Positions 54,426-63,503 are shown, counted from the stretch's first letter. The stretch: 64,000 bases of DNA from Lachnobacterium bovis DSM 14045 (GCF_900107245.1 NZ_FNPG01000004.1:62001-126000); one strand, 5' to 3'. The notes: generated by a model not told the origin, from the letters alone. Numbers and translations: made by a program.

Positions 54426-55793
54426 ATGGCTGTTAGAACAAACATAATTAAAGAATTGGAAGAACAATACAGTCAAGAAAAAAACAAACTTGTTGTTTTT
54501 TATGGAAGTGAGGGATCTTGTAAATTTGATTTAATAAAAGAATTTGTAGGTGATAAAAAGTTCTTTTATTACAGAGCAAGACAGGCATCAGAACTAGAGC
54601 AAAGAACTTTAATGGGAAATGAAATTGCGAAGAAATATAGAGTTAAACTTACAAAGGGAACTTATGACGAGTATTTTACTCGAATCAAGAGCGGTGATGC
54701 TAGTAAATTAGTCGTTGTCATTGATGAATTTCAATATATCGCCAAAAAGAAAGATTCAAAAATCCTTGATAGTATAATTAAATTAAAAAATAGAAAACTA
54801 TATCCAGGACCAGTTATGATTATTTTATGCTGTTCGTCTATTTTGTGGGCTGAACAGGACATGGAAAAGTGTTTTGGAGAGACAAATTACAAAAAAATTG
54901 ATAAGATTATTAAAGTCGACAATTTGGAATTCCTTGACATTGTCAGAATGTTTCCTAAGTATTCTGTAAAAGAATGTATACAGTATTATGGAATATTAGG
55001 AGGAGTTTACAAGTATACAAAATTATGGAATCAAGAGTTATCTGTAAAACAAAATATTTGTAATTTAGTTTTAGATAAAAAAGGCGAATTATTTACAGAA
55101 GTAGAAAAACTTATCTCATATGAATTGCGAGAATTATCTGTATATAACACAATAGTTTATCATATAGCAAATGGAAAAAATAAATTAAATGATATTTATA
55201 TTGCAACATCATATTCTAGACCTAAAATTAGTGTATATATGAAAAATTTAAGTCAATTTGACATCCTTGAAAAAGTTGTTTCCTTTGAAACAGGAGGTTG
55301 GCAGAATGCCAAAAAAGGAGTTTATCGAATAAAAGATACCTTTATTAATTTCTGGTATAAATTTGTTTTTCCCCATATGTCAGATTTATATATTATGGAG
55401 CCGGATGTATTCTATGATACATATATTGAACCGGAATTAGATGAATACTTGGAAAGATATTTTAGAAATGTTTGTATGGAATATCTAAAATTACTTGATC
55501 AAATAGGTAAGCTACCTTTCAAAATTCACAAAATCGGAACATGGGTTGGAAAAACAGGTACAATTGATATAATTGCACAAAGTTCTAATAGAGTTAATAT
55601 TGTAGGAATGTGTAATTGGAATAAAGAATTTATAACAACTGAAATGGTTCAAAATTTGTTCGTTTTAATGGAAAAAGCTAAGATTTATTCAGAACATGTA
55701 TATTGTTTTTCGGCAAAAGGGTTTTCAAAACAATTGATAGAATTATCTGAACAGGATGGAAGAATTATATTAATAGACATGAATGAATTGTAA
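54426..55793 (+). CDS. Archaeal-type AAA ATPase with DUF234 C-terminus, degenerate P-loop
   Basis: 455 residues. The N-terminal ATPase core has Walker B LVVVIDEFQYI and a sensor-like MIILCCSS. The P-loop reads YGSEGSCKFDLI, keeping the Lys but having Phe where Thr/Ser should be. A winged-helix (YIATSYSRPKISVYMKNLSQFDILEK, in parts) and a nuclease-like DUF234 region (about 330-455: EYLERYFRNVCMEYL, GKTGTIDIIAQSSN) follow. Such ATPases are common in Lachnospiraceae; their job is unknown. ATP binding may be weak or lost. It has its own promoter and no partner gene. Confidence 0.82.
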   Translation: MAVRTNIIKELEEQYSQEKNKLVVFYGSEGSCKFDLIKEFVGDKKFFYYRARQASELEQRTLMGNEIAKKYRVKLTKGTYDEYFTRIKSGDASKLVVVIDEFQYIAKKKDSKILDSIIKLKNRKLYPGPVMIILCCSSILWAEQDMEKCFGETNYKKIDKIIKVDNLEFLDIVRMFPKYSVKECIQYYGILGGVYKYTKLWNQELSVKQNICNLVLDKKGELFTEVEKLISYELRELSVYNTIVYHIANGKNKLNDIYIATSYSRPKISVYMKNLSQFDILEKVVSFETGGWQNAKKGVYRIKDTFINFWYKFVFPHMSDLYIMEPDVFYDTYIEPELDEYLERYFRNVCMEYLKLLDQIGKLPFKIHKIGTWVGKTGTIDIIAQSSNRVNIVGMCNWNKEFITTEMVQNLFVLMEKAKIYSEHVYCFSAKGFSKQLIELSEQDGRIILIDMNEL

Positions 55794-55968
55794 TTCTATT
55801 AATTTTTATAGTAGTCTGTAGTATGTAAATAACACATAATAGTATAATTATATATATTAACATGTATATAAGAAAAAATAATACAGTGTGTTATTAAGAA
55901 TTATTATGTGATATAATGCTAGATGAAATTATTTTAATACAAGAATAAAAGTTAAAGATAGGAGCAAA

Positions 55969-58900
55969 ATGGGTAAATCATTAATTATAACTGAGAAACC
56001 ATCGGTTGCTCAGGATTTTGCAAAAGTACTTCATTTTAATTTTCAATCTAGCAGAAAAGATGGGTATTTAGAAAATGATAAATATGTTATAACATGGTGT
56101 GTAGGACATTTGGTGCAAATGTCCTACCCTGAGGCTTATGACGAAAGATATAAAACGTGGAGGTTAGAAGACCTCCCTTTTTTGCCAGAAGAGTATAAAT
56201 ATGAAGTAATAACGGATGTAAAAAAACAGTATAGTATTGTTCACAACATGCTGTTTAGAGAAGATATAGATCGAGTTTATTGGGCTGGTGATTCAGGAAA
56301 AGAAGGACAGACAATTGAAGAGAACATCCGAAACTATGGTGGTGTGCGTAAAGGCATGCAAGAGCTTAGAGTTTGGATAGATTCTCAAACAGAAGAAGAA
56401 ATTAAAAGAGGACTTGATGAGGCTAAGCCTATGTCGAATTATAAAAATCTTGGTAAATCAGGAATAATGAGAACAATTGAAGACTATTCAATTGGAATAA
56501 ATTTTTCAAGAGTAATGTCTGTAAAATATGGAAAATTAATAAATGATGCGGCTGGCAATAAAAAGTATAAGGCAATAGCTGTAGGGCGAGTGATGACTTG
56601 TGTATTAGGAATGGTTGTTATTCGAGAAAGAGAAATCAGAAATTTTAAAGAAACTCCATTTTACAGAGTATGTGGAAATTTTAAAAAAGATGATGATTCT
56701 GTAAATTTTTATGGTGAATGGAAAGCCATAGAAGGATCAAAATATTTTGAATCACCCGTTCTTTATAAAGAGAATGGATTTAAGAAAAGAGAGACAGCAT
56801 TAGAACTTATTGATTATTGTCAAAAGGAAGTACCAACAGTTGATAGTATAGATATAAGCACTAGTAAAAAAAGAGCACCTTTGTTGTATAACCTTGCAGA
56901 ACTTCAAGCGGATTGTACAAAACGTTTTAAAATCAGTCCAGACCAAACATTACAGATTGTACAGACACTATATGAAAAAAAATTAACAACATATCCAAGA
57001 ACAGATGCAAGAGTTTTGACAACAGCTATTGCAAAAGAGATTTCTAAAAATATATCAAAACTTAAGAATTACGAACCAACTATTAAATTTGTTGAAAGAA
57101 TTTTAAATGAAAAAAAATATGTAAATATAGCTAAAACACAATACACAGATGATACTAAGGTTACAGATCACTATGCTATAATTCCAACAGGACAAGTTAC
57201 AGAATTTAACTCTTTGACATCAATTCAAAAACAGGTTTATGATATGATTGTCAGACGATTTTTAAGTATTTTTTATGAACCGGCTGAATTTGAAAACGTA
57301 AAATTGAAATTATGTGTAGGTTCTGAAAGCTTTTTTACATCAACAAAGGTTCAAACAAAAAAAGGCTTTTATGAAATAACAGGCCAGATTTATAATAAGA
57401 AAAACGATTCTAATGATGATAATAGTGAAATAGATTCAAAAGAGTTAGCAACATTTTTTAAAAAATTAAAAAAAGGCGATGAATTCGAAACTCTTTCATA
57501 TGAGACAAAAGAGGGAAAAACTTCTCCACCAAAGCGTTATACTACAGGTTCTATGATTCTTGCAATGGAAAATGCAGGACAACTAATAGAAGATGATGAA
57601 TTACGTGAGCAAATTAAAGGGACAGGTATTGGAACCTCAGCTACACGAGCAAATATTATCGAAAAACTAATTAAAATTAGTTATTTAAATTGTAGTAAGA
57701 ATCAAGTACTTACACCTTCAAATTTTGGAGAAATGATATTTGAACTTGTAAATCTTACAGTACCTGCATTATTATCGCCTAAGATGAGTGCATCATGGGA
57801 AAAGGGACTAGAAGGGATAATAAACGGAAGCGTTTCGTTTGATATTTATCGAAAAAAATTAGAAGATTTTATTCGTAAAGAAACGCAAAAAATGATAGAT
57901 CAAGATATTAGAACTAATGTTGTAGAAAGAATATCTGATTTTGCTGGAAAAAATGGAAAAGGTGCTGGAGCAAGACGTAAATTAGGTATCAAGTGTCCAA
58001 TTTGTGGCGGCGAAATTGTAACAACACCGTTTGGTATAGGATGTTCAAATTATAAATCAGATAAAACTGGATGTAATTTTTGCATAGGAGAAATTGCGGG
58101 GATTGTTTTAAAAGAAGATGAATTTAAAGAATTATTAACGGAAGGTAAAACAAAAACAATTCGTGGTTTTAAATCAAAATCAGGAAAAAGATTTGATGCA
58201 TGTTTAAAATTTTATGTAGATGAAAGTGGCAAGGAACATGTTGAATTTGATTTTGATGATGTTGAGCCAGAAATTATAGAAGGTATCAAATGTCCAAATT
58301 GTGGAGGTGATATCGTAAAAACACCATTTGGATATGGTTGTTCAAATTATAAGAAGGATAAACCGGATTCTTGTAAATTCAATATTGGTGAAATAGCAGG
58401 AAAAACCTTATCAATTGCTCAAATTAAGACTCTTTTAACGGATAAGAAGACAGATATTATTCGAGGCTTCAAATCAAAATCAGGCAAAAAGTTTGATGCT
58501 GTCTTAAAATTAATTAATAAATCTGCCGATACAAATGATGGTGTTGTGAATTATTCTGTAGTATTTGATTTTGAAGATATAAAGCCAGAAGAGGTAAAAG
58601 GAGCATTGTGTCCAAATTGCGGAGGACAGATTATAAAAACTTCATTTGGATATGGTTGCTCAAATTATAGGAAAGATGATCCAAATTCGTGTCGTTTTAA
58701 TATTGGTGAAATAGCAGGAAAAATGTTATCAGCTACGAATGTTAGACATTTACTGTCAGATGGCAGAACAGACACTATACGAGGATTTAAGTCAAAATCA
58801 GGCAAAAAATTTGATGCAAGAATAGTTTTAAATAAAGATGAAACAACAGGAAAGGTAATAGGATTAAAATTTAGTTTTGATGATATTGAACCACCAAAAT

Positions 58901-59529
58901 TAAAGGGAGTATGCTGTCCTCTTTGTGGAAGTGATATTTATGTCACTCCATTTGGATATCGATGCTCGAAGTACGAAAAAGATAATCCGGAATGTTGTAA
59001 TTTTTTTATTGGAAAAATTGCCAGTGTAATGTTAAGTCCTACTCAAGTCAAAAAACTTATAACTGACAAAAAGACAGAAATTATTGAAGGATTTGTTGCA
59101 CGTACAGGTATGAAGTTTGATGCACCTTTGAGACTTAATAAAGAGGGCAAAGTTGAATTTGATTTTCCTGAAAAACCTAAACCTGTAGAAACAGGTATTG
59201 AGTGTCCAAATTGTCATAAAAAGCTTTTAAAAACTCAATGGAGATTAGAATGTGAATGCGGATTTAAATTATGGCACACGATAGCAGGAGTGGAATTAAA
59301 TGAGGAACAATTTACTCAATTGTTTACCGAAGGTAAAACAAAAGAAGTTATTAGTACATTTAAATCTAAATCAGGCAATGAATTTTGTGCTTATTTAGTT
59401 TATGATAAAGAAAAGAGAGAAATAGCGTTCGATTTTAATATACCTAAAGATAATAACAATGAGCAGGACACTAGTTTATTTTATGAAGAATTAGAAGAAA
59501 ATCCGATTGATATTTCAAATTCAAAGTAA
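55969..59529 (+). CDS. topB: Type IA DNA topoisomerase (topoisomerase III) with five C-terminal zinc-binding modules
   Basis: 1186 residues, about 500 more than a minimal TopB. Toprim domain from the start (LIITEKPSVAQDFAKVL, WAGDSGKEGQ), catalytic Tyr in TTYPRTDARVL, and the core to about residue 660. Then five tandem modules of about 100 residues starting near 57988, 58297, 58606, 58912 and 59200. Each has CPxCG, a second Cys pair (GCSNYK.., C), IGEIAG and RGFKSKSGKKFDA; the fifth is most divergent. They likely bind single-stranded DNA. An extended -10 (TGATATAAT, 55909-55917) and SD AGGAG precede the gene. Confidence 0.92.
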   Translation: MGKSLIITEKPSVAQDFAKVLHFNFQSSRKDGYLENDKYVITWCVGHLVQMSYPEAYDERYKTWRLEDLPFLPEEYKYEVITDVKKQYSIVHNMLFREDIDRVYWAGDSGKEGQTIEENIRNYGGVRKGMQELRVWIDSQTEEEIKRGLDEAKPMSNYKNLGKSGIMRTIEDYSIGINFSRVMSVKYGKLINDAAGNKKYKAIAVGRVMTCVLGMVVIREREIRNFKETPFYRVCGNFKKDDDSVNFYGEWKAIEGSKYFESPVLYKENGFKKRETALELIDYCQKEVPTVDSIDISTSKKRAPLLYNLAELQADCTKRFKISPDQTLQIVQTLYEKKLTTYPRTDARVLTTAIAKEISKNISKLKNYEPTIKFVERILNEKKYVNIAKTQYTDDTKVTDHYAIIPTGQVTEFNSLTSIQKQVYDMIVRRFLSIFYEPAEFENVKLKLCVGSESFFTSTKVQTKKGFYEITGQIYNKKNDSNDDNSEIDSKELATFFKKLKKGDEFETLSYETKEGKTSPPKRYTTGSMILAMENAGQLIEDDELREQIKGTGIGTSATRANIIEKLIKISYLNCSKNQVLTPSNFGEMIFELVNLTVPALLSPKMSASWEKGLEGIINGSVSFDIYRKKLEDFIRKETQKMIDQDIRTNVVERISDFAGKNGKGAGARRKLGIKCPICGGEIVTTPFGIGCSNYKSDKTGCNFCIGEIAGIVLKEDEFKELLTEGKTKTIRGFKSKSGKRFDACLKFYVDESGKEHVEFDFDDVEPEIIEGIKCPNCGGDIVKTPFGYGCSNYKKDKPDSCKFNIGEIAGKTLSIAQIKTLLTDKKTDIIRGFKSKSGKKFDAVLKLINKSADTNDGVVNYSVVFDFEDIKPEEVKGALCPNCGGQIIKTSFGYGCSNYRKDDPNSCRFNIGEIAGKMLSATNVRHLLSDGRTDTIRGFKSKSGKKFDARIVLNKDETTGKVIGLKFSFDDIEPPKLKGVCCPLCGSDIYVTPFGYRCSKYEKDNPECCNFFIGKIASVMLSPTQVKKLITDKKTEIIEGFVARTGMKFDAPLRLNKEGKVEFDFPEKPKPVETGIECPNCHKKLLKTQWRLECECGFKLWHTIAGVELNEEQFTQLFTEGKTKEVISTFKSKSGNEFCAYLVYDKEKREIAFDFNIPKDNNNEQDTSLFYEELEENPIDISNSK
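57985..59420 (+). repeat. Five tandem protein modules of about 300 bp in topB
   Basis: Modules 1-3 are nearly identical in motif order (CPNCGG, TPFGYGCSNY, GEIAGK, IRGFKSKSGKKFDA). Module 4 keeps the Cys residues but has VARTGMKFDA, and module 5 loses part of the central loop (CECGFKLWHT). The graded divergence suggests stepwise duplication from the middle modules. Confidence 0.85.
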
Positions 59530-59613
59530 TATAATATAGTGGTTGTGTTTAATGAAAATTTATTGTATTTTTTATTAAAATAATTACTCTGTTATAGAAA
59601 GAAGGAAAAATAG

Positions 59614-60288
59614 ATGAATAATGCAAAAATTGCAAATTTATATAGTTTAGATCAAACTATTGCAAAAGATTTATTCGAAGGAAAACAATATCCTTGGGAA
59701 GTGTTACCATTGATTAGCGAATTTATAATTAAGTTAGGTAATACTTTAGATTTAGATAAATTTGAAAAAAGAGGAGAAAATATTTGGGTTGCAAAATCTG
59801 CAACTGTTGCTCCATCAGCCTATCTTAATGGTCCATTAATCATTGATGAAGGTGCTGAAATCCGTCATTGTGCATTCATCAGAGGTAATGCAATTGTTGG
59901 AAAAAATTCAGTAATTGGTAATTCAACAGAATTAAAAAATGTTGTTATATTCAACAATGTTCAAGTACCACATTACAACTATGTTGGAGACTCAATATTA
60001 GGTTATAAATCTCACATGGGTGCAGGTTCAATTACATCTAATGTGAAATCAGATAAAACATTAGTTGTAGTAAAAGATTCTTATGACACAAAAGAAGAAA
60101 TTGAAACAGGTTTAAAGAAATTTGGAGCAATGCTTGGTGATCACGTAGAGGTCGGATGCAATTCTGTTTTAAATCCAGGAACTGTTCTTGGTAAGAATTG
60201 TAGTGTTTATCCTACTTCTAGCGTAAGAGGAGTAATTCCAAATAATTCAATTTTCAAAGATAAAGAGCACGTTATAAAAAAAAGATAA
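59614..60288 (+). CDS. Left-handed beta-helix protein, sugar-nucleotide acyltransferase/GlmU-like
   Basis: 224 residues. Hexapeptide repeats make a left-handed beta-helix from about residue 60 (VAKSATVAPSAYLNGPLIID, IRGNAIVGKNSVIGNSTELK, in parts). The conserved HYNYVGDSILGYKSHMGAGS segment is shared with the GlmU C-terminal domain, whose His and Asn bind acetyl-CoA. There is no pyrophosphorylase domain, so it is an acyltransferase-like fragment of GlmU layout, often annotated as UDP-N-acetylglucosamine pyrophosphorylase. The substrate is unknown. SD GAAGGA. Confidence 0.8.
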   Translation: MNNAKIANLYSLDQTIAKDLFEGKQYPWEVLPLISEFIIKLGNTLDLDKFEKRGENIWVAKSATVAPSAYLNGPLIIDEGAEIRHCAFIRGNAIVGKNSVIGNSTELKNVVIFNNVQVPHYNYVGDSILGYKSHMGAGSITSNVKSDKTLVVVKDSYDTKEEIETGLKKFGAMLGDHVEVGCNSVLNPGTVLGKNCSVYPTSSVRGVIPNNSIFKDKEHVIKKR

Positions 60289-60356
60289 AATTTTTTTGAA
60301 AAATTCATGAAAAACACTAGACTAATTGATGATTTTGTGAGAAAATAAATGGCGTG

Positions 60357-60391
60357 TGTTAAATTGGTAACAATGTTTTTTACATTTAACA
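60357..60391 (+). promoter_or_regulatory. Hairpin in the leader of the IscU-like/GGGtGRT operon
   Basis: TGTTAAAT (60357-60364) and ATTTAACA (60384-60391) are complementary around a 19-base loop, 35 bases before the start codon. No T run of terminator type. It may act as an operator or an RNA stabiliser for a highly expressed operon. Confidence 0.4.
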
Positions 60392-60425
60392 TTATACAAA
60401 TTTTTTAAGCGAAAGGAGTCTTAAA

Positions 60426-61118
60426 ATGATTTACACTAAAGAAGTACAAAACATGTGTCCTATAGCTAAGGGCGCAAAACACGAACCAGCTCCTATCCCA
60501 GAAGAGGGCAAATGGGTTCACTCAAAAAAAATTGAAGATATTTCAGGATTTACACATGGTGTGGGCTGGTGTGCTCCACAGCAGGGTGCTTGTAAATTAA
60601 CATTAAATGTTAAAGAAGGTATCATCGAAGAAGCATTAGTTGAAACAATCGGATGTTCAGGTATGACTCACTCAGCAGCTATGGCAGCTGAAATTTTACA
60701 AGGAAAAACAATTCTTGAAGCATTAAACACAGACCTTGTTTGTGATGCTATCAATACAGCAATGAGAGAATTATTCTTACAGATCGTTTACGGTCGTACA
60801 CAGAGTGCATTCTCTGATGATGGTCTTGCAGTTGGTGCAGGTCTTGAGGATTTAGGTAAAGGATTACGTTCTCAAGTTGGTACAATGTACGGAACTAAAG
60901 AAAAAGGTGTTCGTTACCTTGAAATGACAGAAGGTTATGTAACAGATTTAGCTATTGACGAAAATAACGAAGTAATTGGTTACAAATACGTTTCTCTTGG
61001 AAAAATGACAGATTTCATCAAAAAAGGTGATGATCCTAACACTGCTTGGGAAAAAGCTAAAGGTCAGTATGGTCGTATTGACGATGCAGTTAAATTTATC
61101 GACCCACGAGTAGAGTAA
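60426..61118 (+). CDS. IscU/NifU-like iron-sulfur scaffold family protein
   Basis: 230 residues. IscU-fold features: VGWCAPQQGACKLTL, IETIGCSGMTHSAAMAAEIL-like stretch (ETIGCSGMTHSAAMAAEIL) and a helical middle; Cys residues lie at the scaffold positions, but the usual third Cys region is replaced by a longer C-terminal extension (about 130-230). Annotated in relatives as an iron-sulfur cluster assembly scaffold. It always seems to travel with the GGGtGRT protein, here 19 bases downstream. Codons are strongly optimised (GGT, CGT, ATC) unlike most neighbours, so it is probably abundant. Confidence 0.83.
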   Translation: MIYTKEVQNMCPIAKGAKHEPAPIPEEGKWVHSKKIEDISGFTHGVGWCAPQQGACKLTLNVKEGIIEEALVETIGCSGMTHSAAMAAEILQGKTILEALNTDLVCDAINTAMRELFLQIVYGRTQSAFSDDGLAVGAGLEDLGKGLRSQVGTMYGTKEKGVRYLEMTEGYVTDLAIDENNEVIGYKYVSLGKMTDFIKKGDDPNTAWEKAKGQYGRIDDAVKFIDPRVE

Positions 61119-61137
61119 TAGAAAGGAGAGAAGTATA

Positions 61138-62148
61138 ATGGCATTATTCGAAAATTACGAGGCAAGAATTAACCAAATTACTGCCGCTTTAAATAAATAT
61201 GGTATTAAAGATATCCAAGAAGCAGAAAAGATTACAAAGGATGCAGGTCTTGATGTATATCACATGGTAGAAGGCATTCAGGGTATCTGCTTTGAAAACG
61301 CTAAATGGGCTTATACAGTTGGTGCTGCTATAGCTATTAAAAAAGGTTGTAAACGTGCTGCAGACGCTGCTGCTGCAATCGGAGAAGGATTACAGTCATT
61401 CTGTATTCCAGGATCAGTTGCTGATCACCGTAAAGTAGGTCTTGGACATGGTAACCTTGGAAAAATGCTTCTTGAAGAAGAAACAGAATGTTTCGCATTC
61501 TTAGCAGGTCACGAATCTTTCGCAGCTGCTGAAGGTGCTATCGGTATCGCTGAAAAAGCTAACAAAGTACGTAAAAAACCATTAAGAGTTATCTTAAACG
61601 GTTTAGGAAAAGATGCTGCTCAAATTATTTCACGTATTAACGGATTTACATTCGTTGAAACAAAATTTGATTACAAAGCAAATGAATTAAACATCATCTC
61701 TGAAACTCCATATTCTACTGGACTTCGTGCTTCAGTTAAATGTTATGGTGCTGATGATGTTCAGGAAGGTGTTGCTATCATGCATCATGAAAAAGTTGGT
61801 GTATCTATCACAGGTAACTCAACAAACCCAACACGTTTCCAACATCCAGTAGCTGGTACATACAAAAAAGAATGTATCGAGCAGGGTAAAAAATACTTCT
61901 CAGTTGCTTCAGGTGGTGGTACAGGTCGTACACTTCACCCAGATAACATGGCAGCTGGTCCAGCTTCATACGGTATGACAGATACATTAGGACGTATGCA
62001 CTCTGATGCACAGTTCGCAGGATCTTCATCAGTTCCAGCTCACGTTGAAATGATGGGTCTTATCGGTGCTGGTAACAACCCAATGGTTGGTATGACAGTA
62101 GCTGTAGCTGTATCAGTAGAAGAAGCTGCTAAAGAAGGAAGATTCTAA
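61138..62148 (+). CDS. GGGtGRT protein, unknown function
   Basis: 336 residues, no membrane segment. The naming motif SGGGTGRTLHPDNMAAGPASYG lies near residues 258-279 (in parts), with GSSSVPAHVEMMGLIGAGNNPM (in parts) after it and an Ala-rich helix AADAAAAIGEGLQ. Gly-rich loops suggest nucleotide or cofactor binding, not shown experimentally to my knowledge. Strong codon bias and pairing with the IscU-like gene point to an abundant metabolic role in Clostridia. A strong terminator follows. Confidence 0.85.
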   Translation: MALFENYEARINQITAALNKYGIKDIQEAEKITKDAGLDVYHMVEGIQGICFENAKWAYTVGAAIAIKKGCKRAADAAAAIGEGLQSFCIPGSVADHRKVGLGHGNLGKMLLEEETECFAFLAGHESFAAAEGAIGIAEKANKVRKKPLRVILNGLGKDAAQIISRINGFTFVETKFDYKANELNIISETPYSTGLRASVKCYGADDVQEGVAIMHHEKVGVSITGNSTNPTRFQHPVAGTYKKECIEQGKKYFSVASGGGTGRTLHPDNMAAGPASYGMTDTLGRMHSDAQFAGSSSVPAHVEMMGLIGAGNNPMVGMTVAVAVSVEEAAKEGRF

Positions 62149-62210
62149 TTAGTTAGAAATATTCTTTAAAATATATTGCACTGAAAGTTAAGTAGGCTTT
62201 TAGTGCACGA

Positions 62211-62252
62211 GACACCATGTATGGTATATGCCGTGCATGGTGTCTTTTTTTG
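62211..62252 (+). terminator. Terminator of the IscU-like/GGGtGRT operon
   Basis: GACACCATG (62211-62219) and CATGGTGTC (62236-62244) with an inner stem, then TTTTTTT. Confidence 0.93.
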
Positions 62253-62366
62253 TAATCATTAGATTATAAAAAGTAAGTAGCAGGCAAGTAACAAGCAGGT
62301 AACTTACAATTACATTAAATTAAGAAAAAATATCAAGTGATAAAAAATATACTTAGTTGTTTCTGC

Positions 62367-62855
62367 TTAGAATTTGATTTTTTCTATTTCATTTATCAAA
62401 TCAGAAATGTTACGGTGTGTATAAGTATTTTCAGTAACATCCGTTATTGCATGGCCAACGATTCTTTTTAGAACATATTCATCTATCTTATAATGTTTTG
62501 CAAGAGTAATGAAAGTATGCCTTGTGTCGTGTGGTCGGTGTTTCATTTCTAAAGAGTTCATAATTTTATCAAACCTATGTTTATATTTGTCATAATTCAT
62601 TGTTTGACCTGTTTGGCTTGATGTGTCAAAGAATAGTGTATATGAATTGATTTCTTTAGATTTATTAAGAGATTCTCTTACGAGAGGGAGTATGCTGTGG
62701 TGAATTGGTACAATTCTATTTTTCCCAGCAGTTGTTTTATTACCGCCTATAATATATCGCTCATTTATATGTATGTTGTCTGCCTTCAAGGTTGCTAATT
62801 CTTGGGGCCTAAACCCAGTATATATTCCAATTAATATCATATCTACAAAAGGCAA
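62367..62855 (-). pseudogene. Tyrosine recombinase (phage integrase), C-terminal catalytic part only
   Basis: 162 residues from a TTG at 62855. All catalytic residues are present: Arg16 in YTGFRPQEL, Lys in NKTTAGKNR, HxxR in HDTRHTF, His in VGHA and Tyr in ENTYTHR. The N-terminal arm-binding and core-binding domains (about 200 residues) are missing: upstream on this strand the sequence turns into the antisense of a phage/toxin-like gene. I read it as a deletion product of a prophage integrase, not a functional enzyme. Confidence 0.85.
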
Positions 62856-63138
62856 AGATAGATATGTACATTTGGCTAAACATTTTGCTGAGACTGGCTT
62901 AAGTGAAAAGTATGTAGATGAAATAATAGATGGAATAGAGAATCCTAAGGAAATTTATTCTACAAAGGATATAAATGGTGCTATATCAAGATGCTATTTT
63001 ACAGATTACATTGACCAAACAAATCCTCAAAAGAAATTGTGCATTTTTGCAAGAAATGATATAATAACTGCATATCATATGGATAATTCAAAGATAAAGA
63101 GACTACAGAAGGGTGGAAGATTTATATGGAAAAAATAA
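62850..63138 (+). pseudogene. 5'-truncated phage/toxin-like gene, C-terminal domain (BECR-nuclease-like)
   Basis: The recognisable protein starts near GKDRYVHLAKHFAETG and runs to RLQKGGRFIWKK, about 95 residues. The frame stays open upstream to an ATG at 62773 only through the antisense of the integrase, so that start is fortuitous. The pattern (early His, VDEIIDGIENPKEI, a central strand, ending in IITAYHMDNSKIKRL) resembles C-terminal nuclease domains fused to phage minor head proteins or polymorphic toxins. Homology is by pattern only. It overlaps the next gene by 13 bases. Confidence 0.55.
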
Positions 63139-63503
63139 CAAGAAAAGAAGTATTTTTTGGATATGATGACAGAGAATCATGCGAAGATTCTATTACAATT
63201 GAATTCCCAAATGTGTATCTTAGAAAAAGCAGTTGGTGTGAATATGAAGAGAATAAACATATGGATGAATATGAAGTAAATATGCAAACGGAAGATGAAC
63301 ATTTTAAAGGGTTGCCTTCATGGATGGAAATTGTAGATTATCCAGGATTAGAGCCATACATAGATGAGCCGGACTGTTTGCCTAACTTTACTTTCAGTTA
63401 TGAAGGAGACGTGGTAACATTACGAGAATTCATGAAGAAGTATGTGTTTGGTGGATTGATTAGTGAAGCAGATCAAGAAGACCCAAGTTATTGGGAAGAT
63501 TAA
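63126..63503 (+). CDS. Acidic small protein, candidate immunity protein
   Basis: 125 residues, strongly acidic, with aromatic residues and no membrane segment (EKITRKEVFFGYDD at the start, VTLREFMKKYVFGG near the end). I recognise no family. It begins inside the end of the toxin-like fragment, an arrangement typical of toxin-immunity pairs, which is the main reason for the call. It appears intact. Confidence 0.5.
   Translation: MEKITRKEVFFGYDDRESCEDSITIEFPNVYLRKSSWCEYEENKHMDEYEVNMQTEDEHFKGLPSWMEIVDYPGLEPYIDEPDCLPNFTFSYEGDVVTLREFMKKYVFGGLISEADQEDPSYWED

Noticed and set aside
59032-59217. Minus-strand 61-codon frame within topB
   Set aside because: Shadow of the repeated zinc-module coding sequence; no start context.
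62773-62850. ATG at 62773 as the true start of the toxin-like gene
   Set aside because: These codons are the exact antisense of the conserved integrase segment around IYTGFRPQEL, so the reading frame there is accidental.
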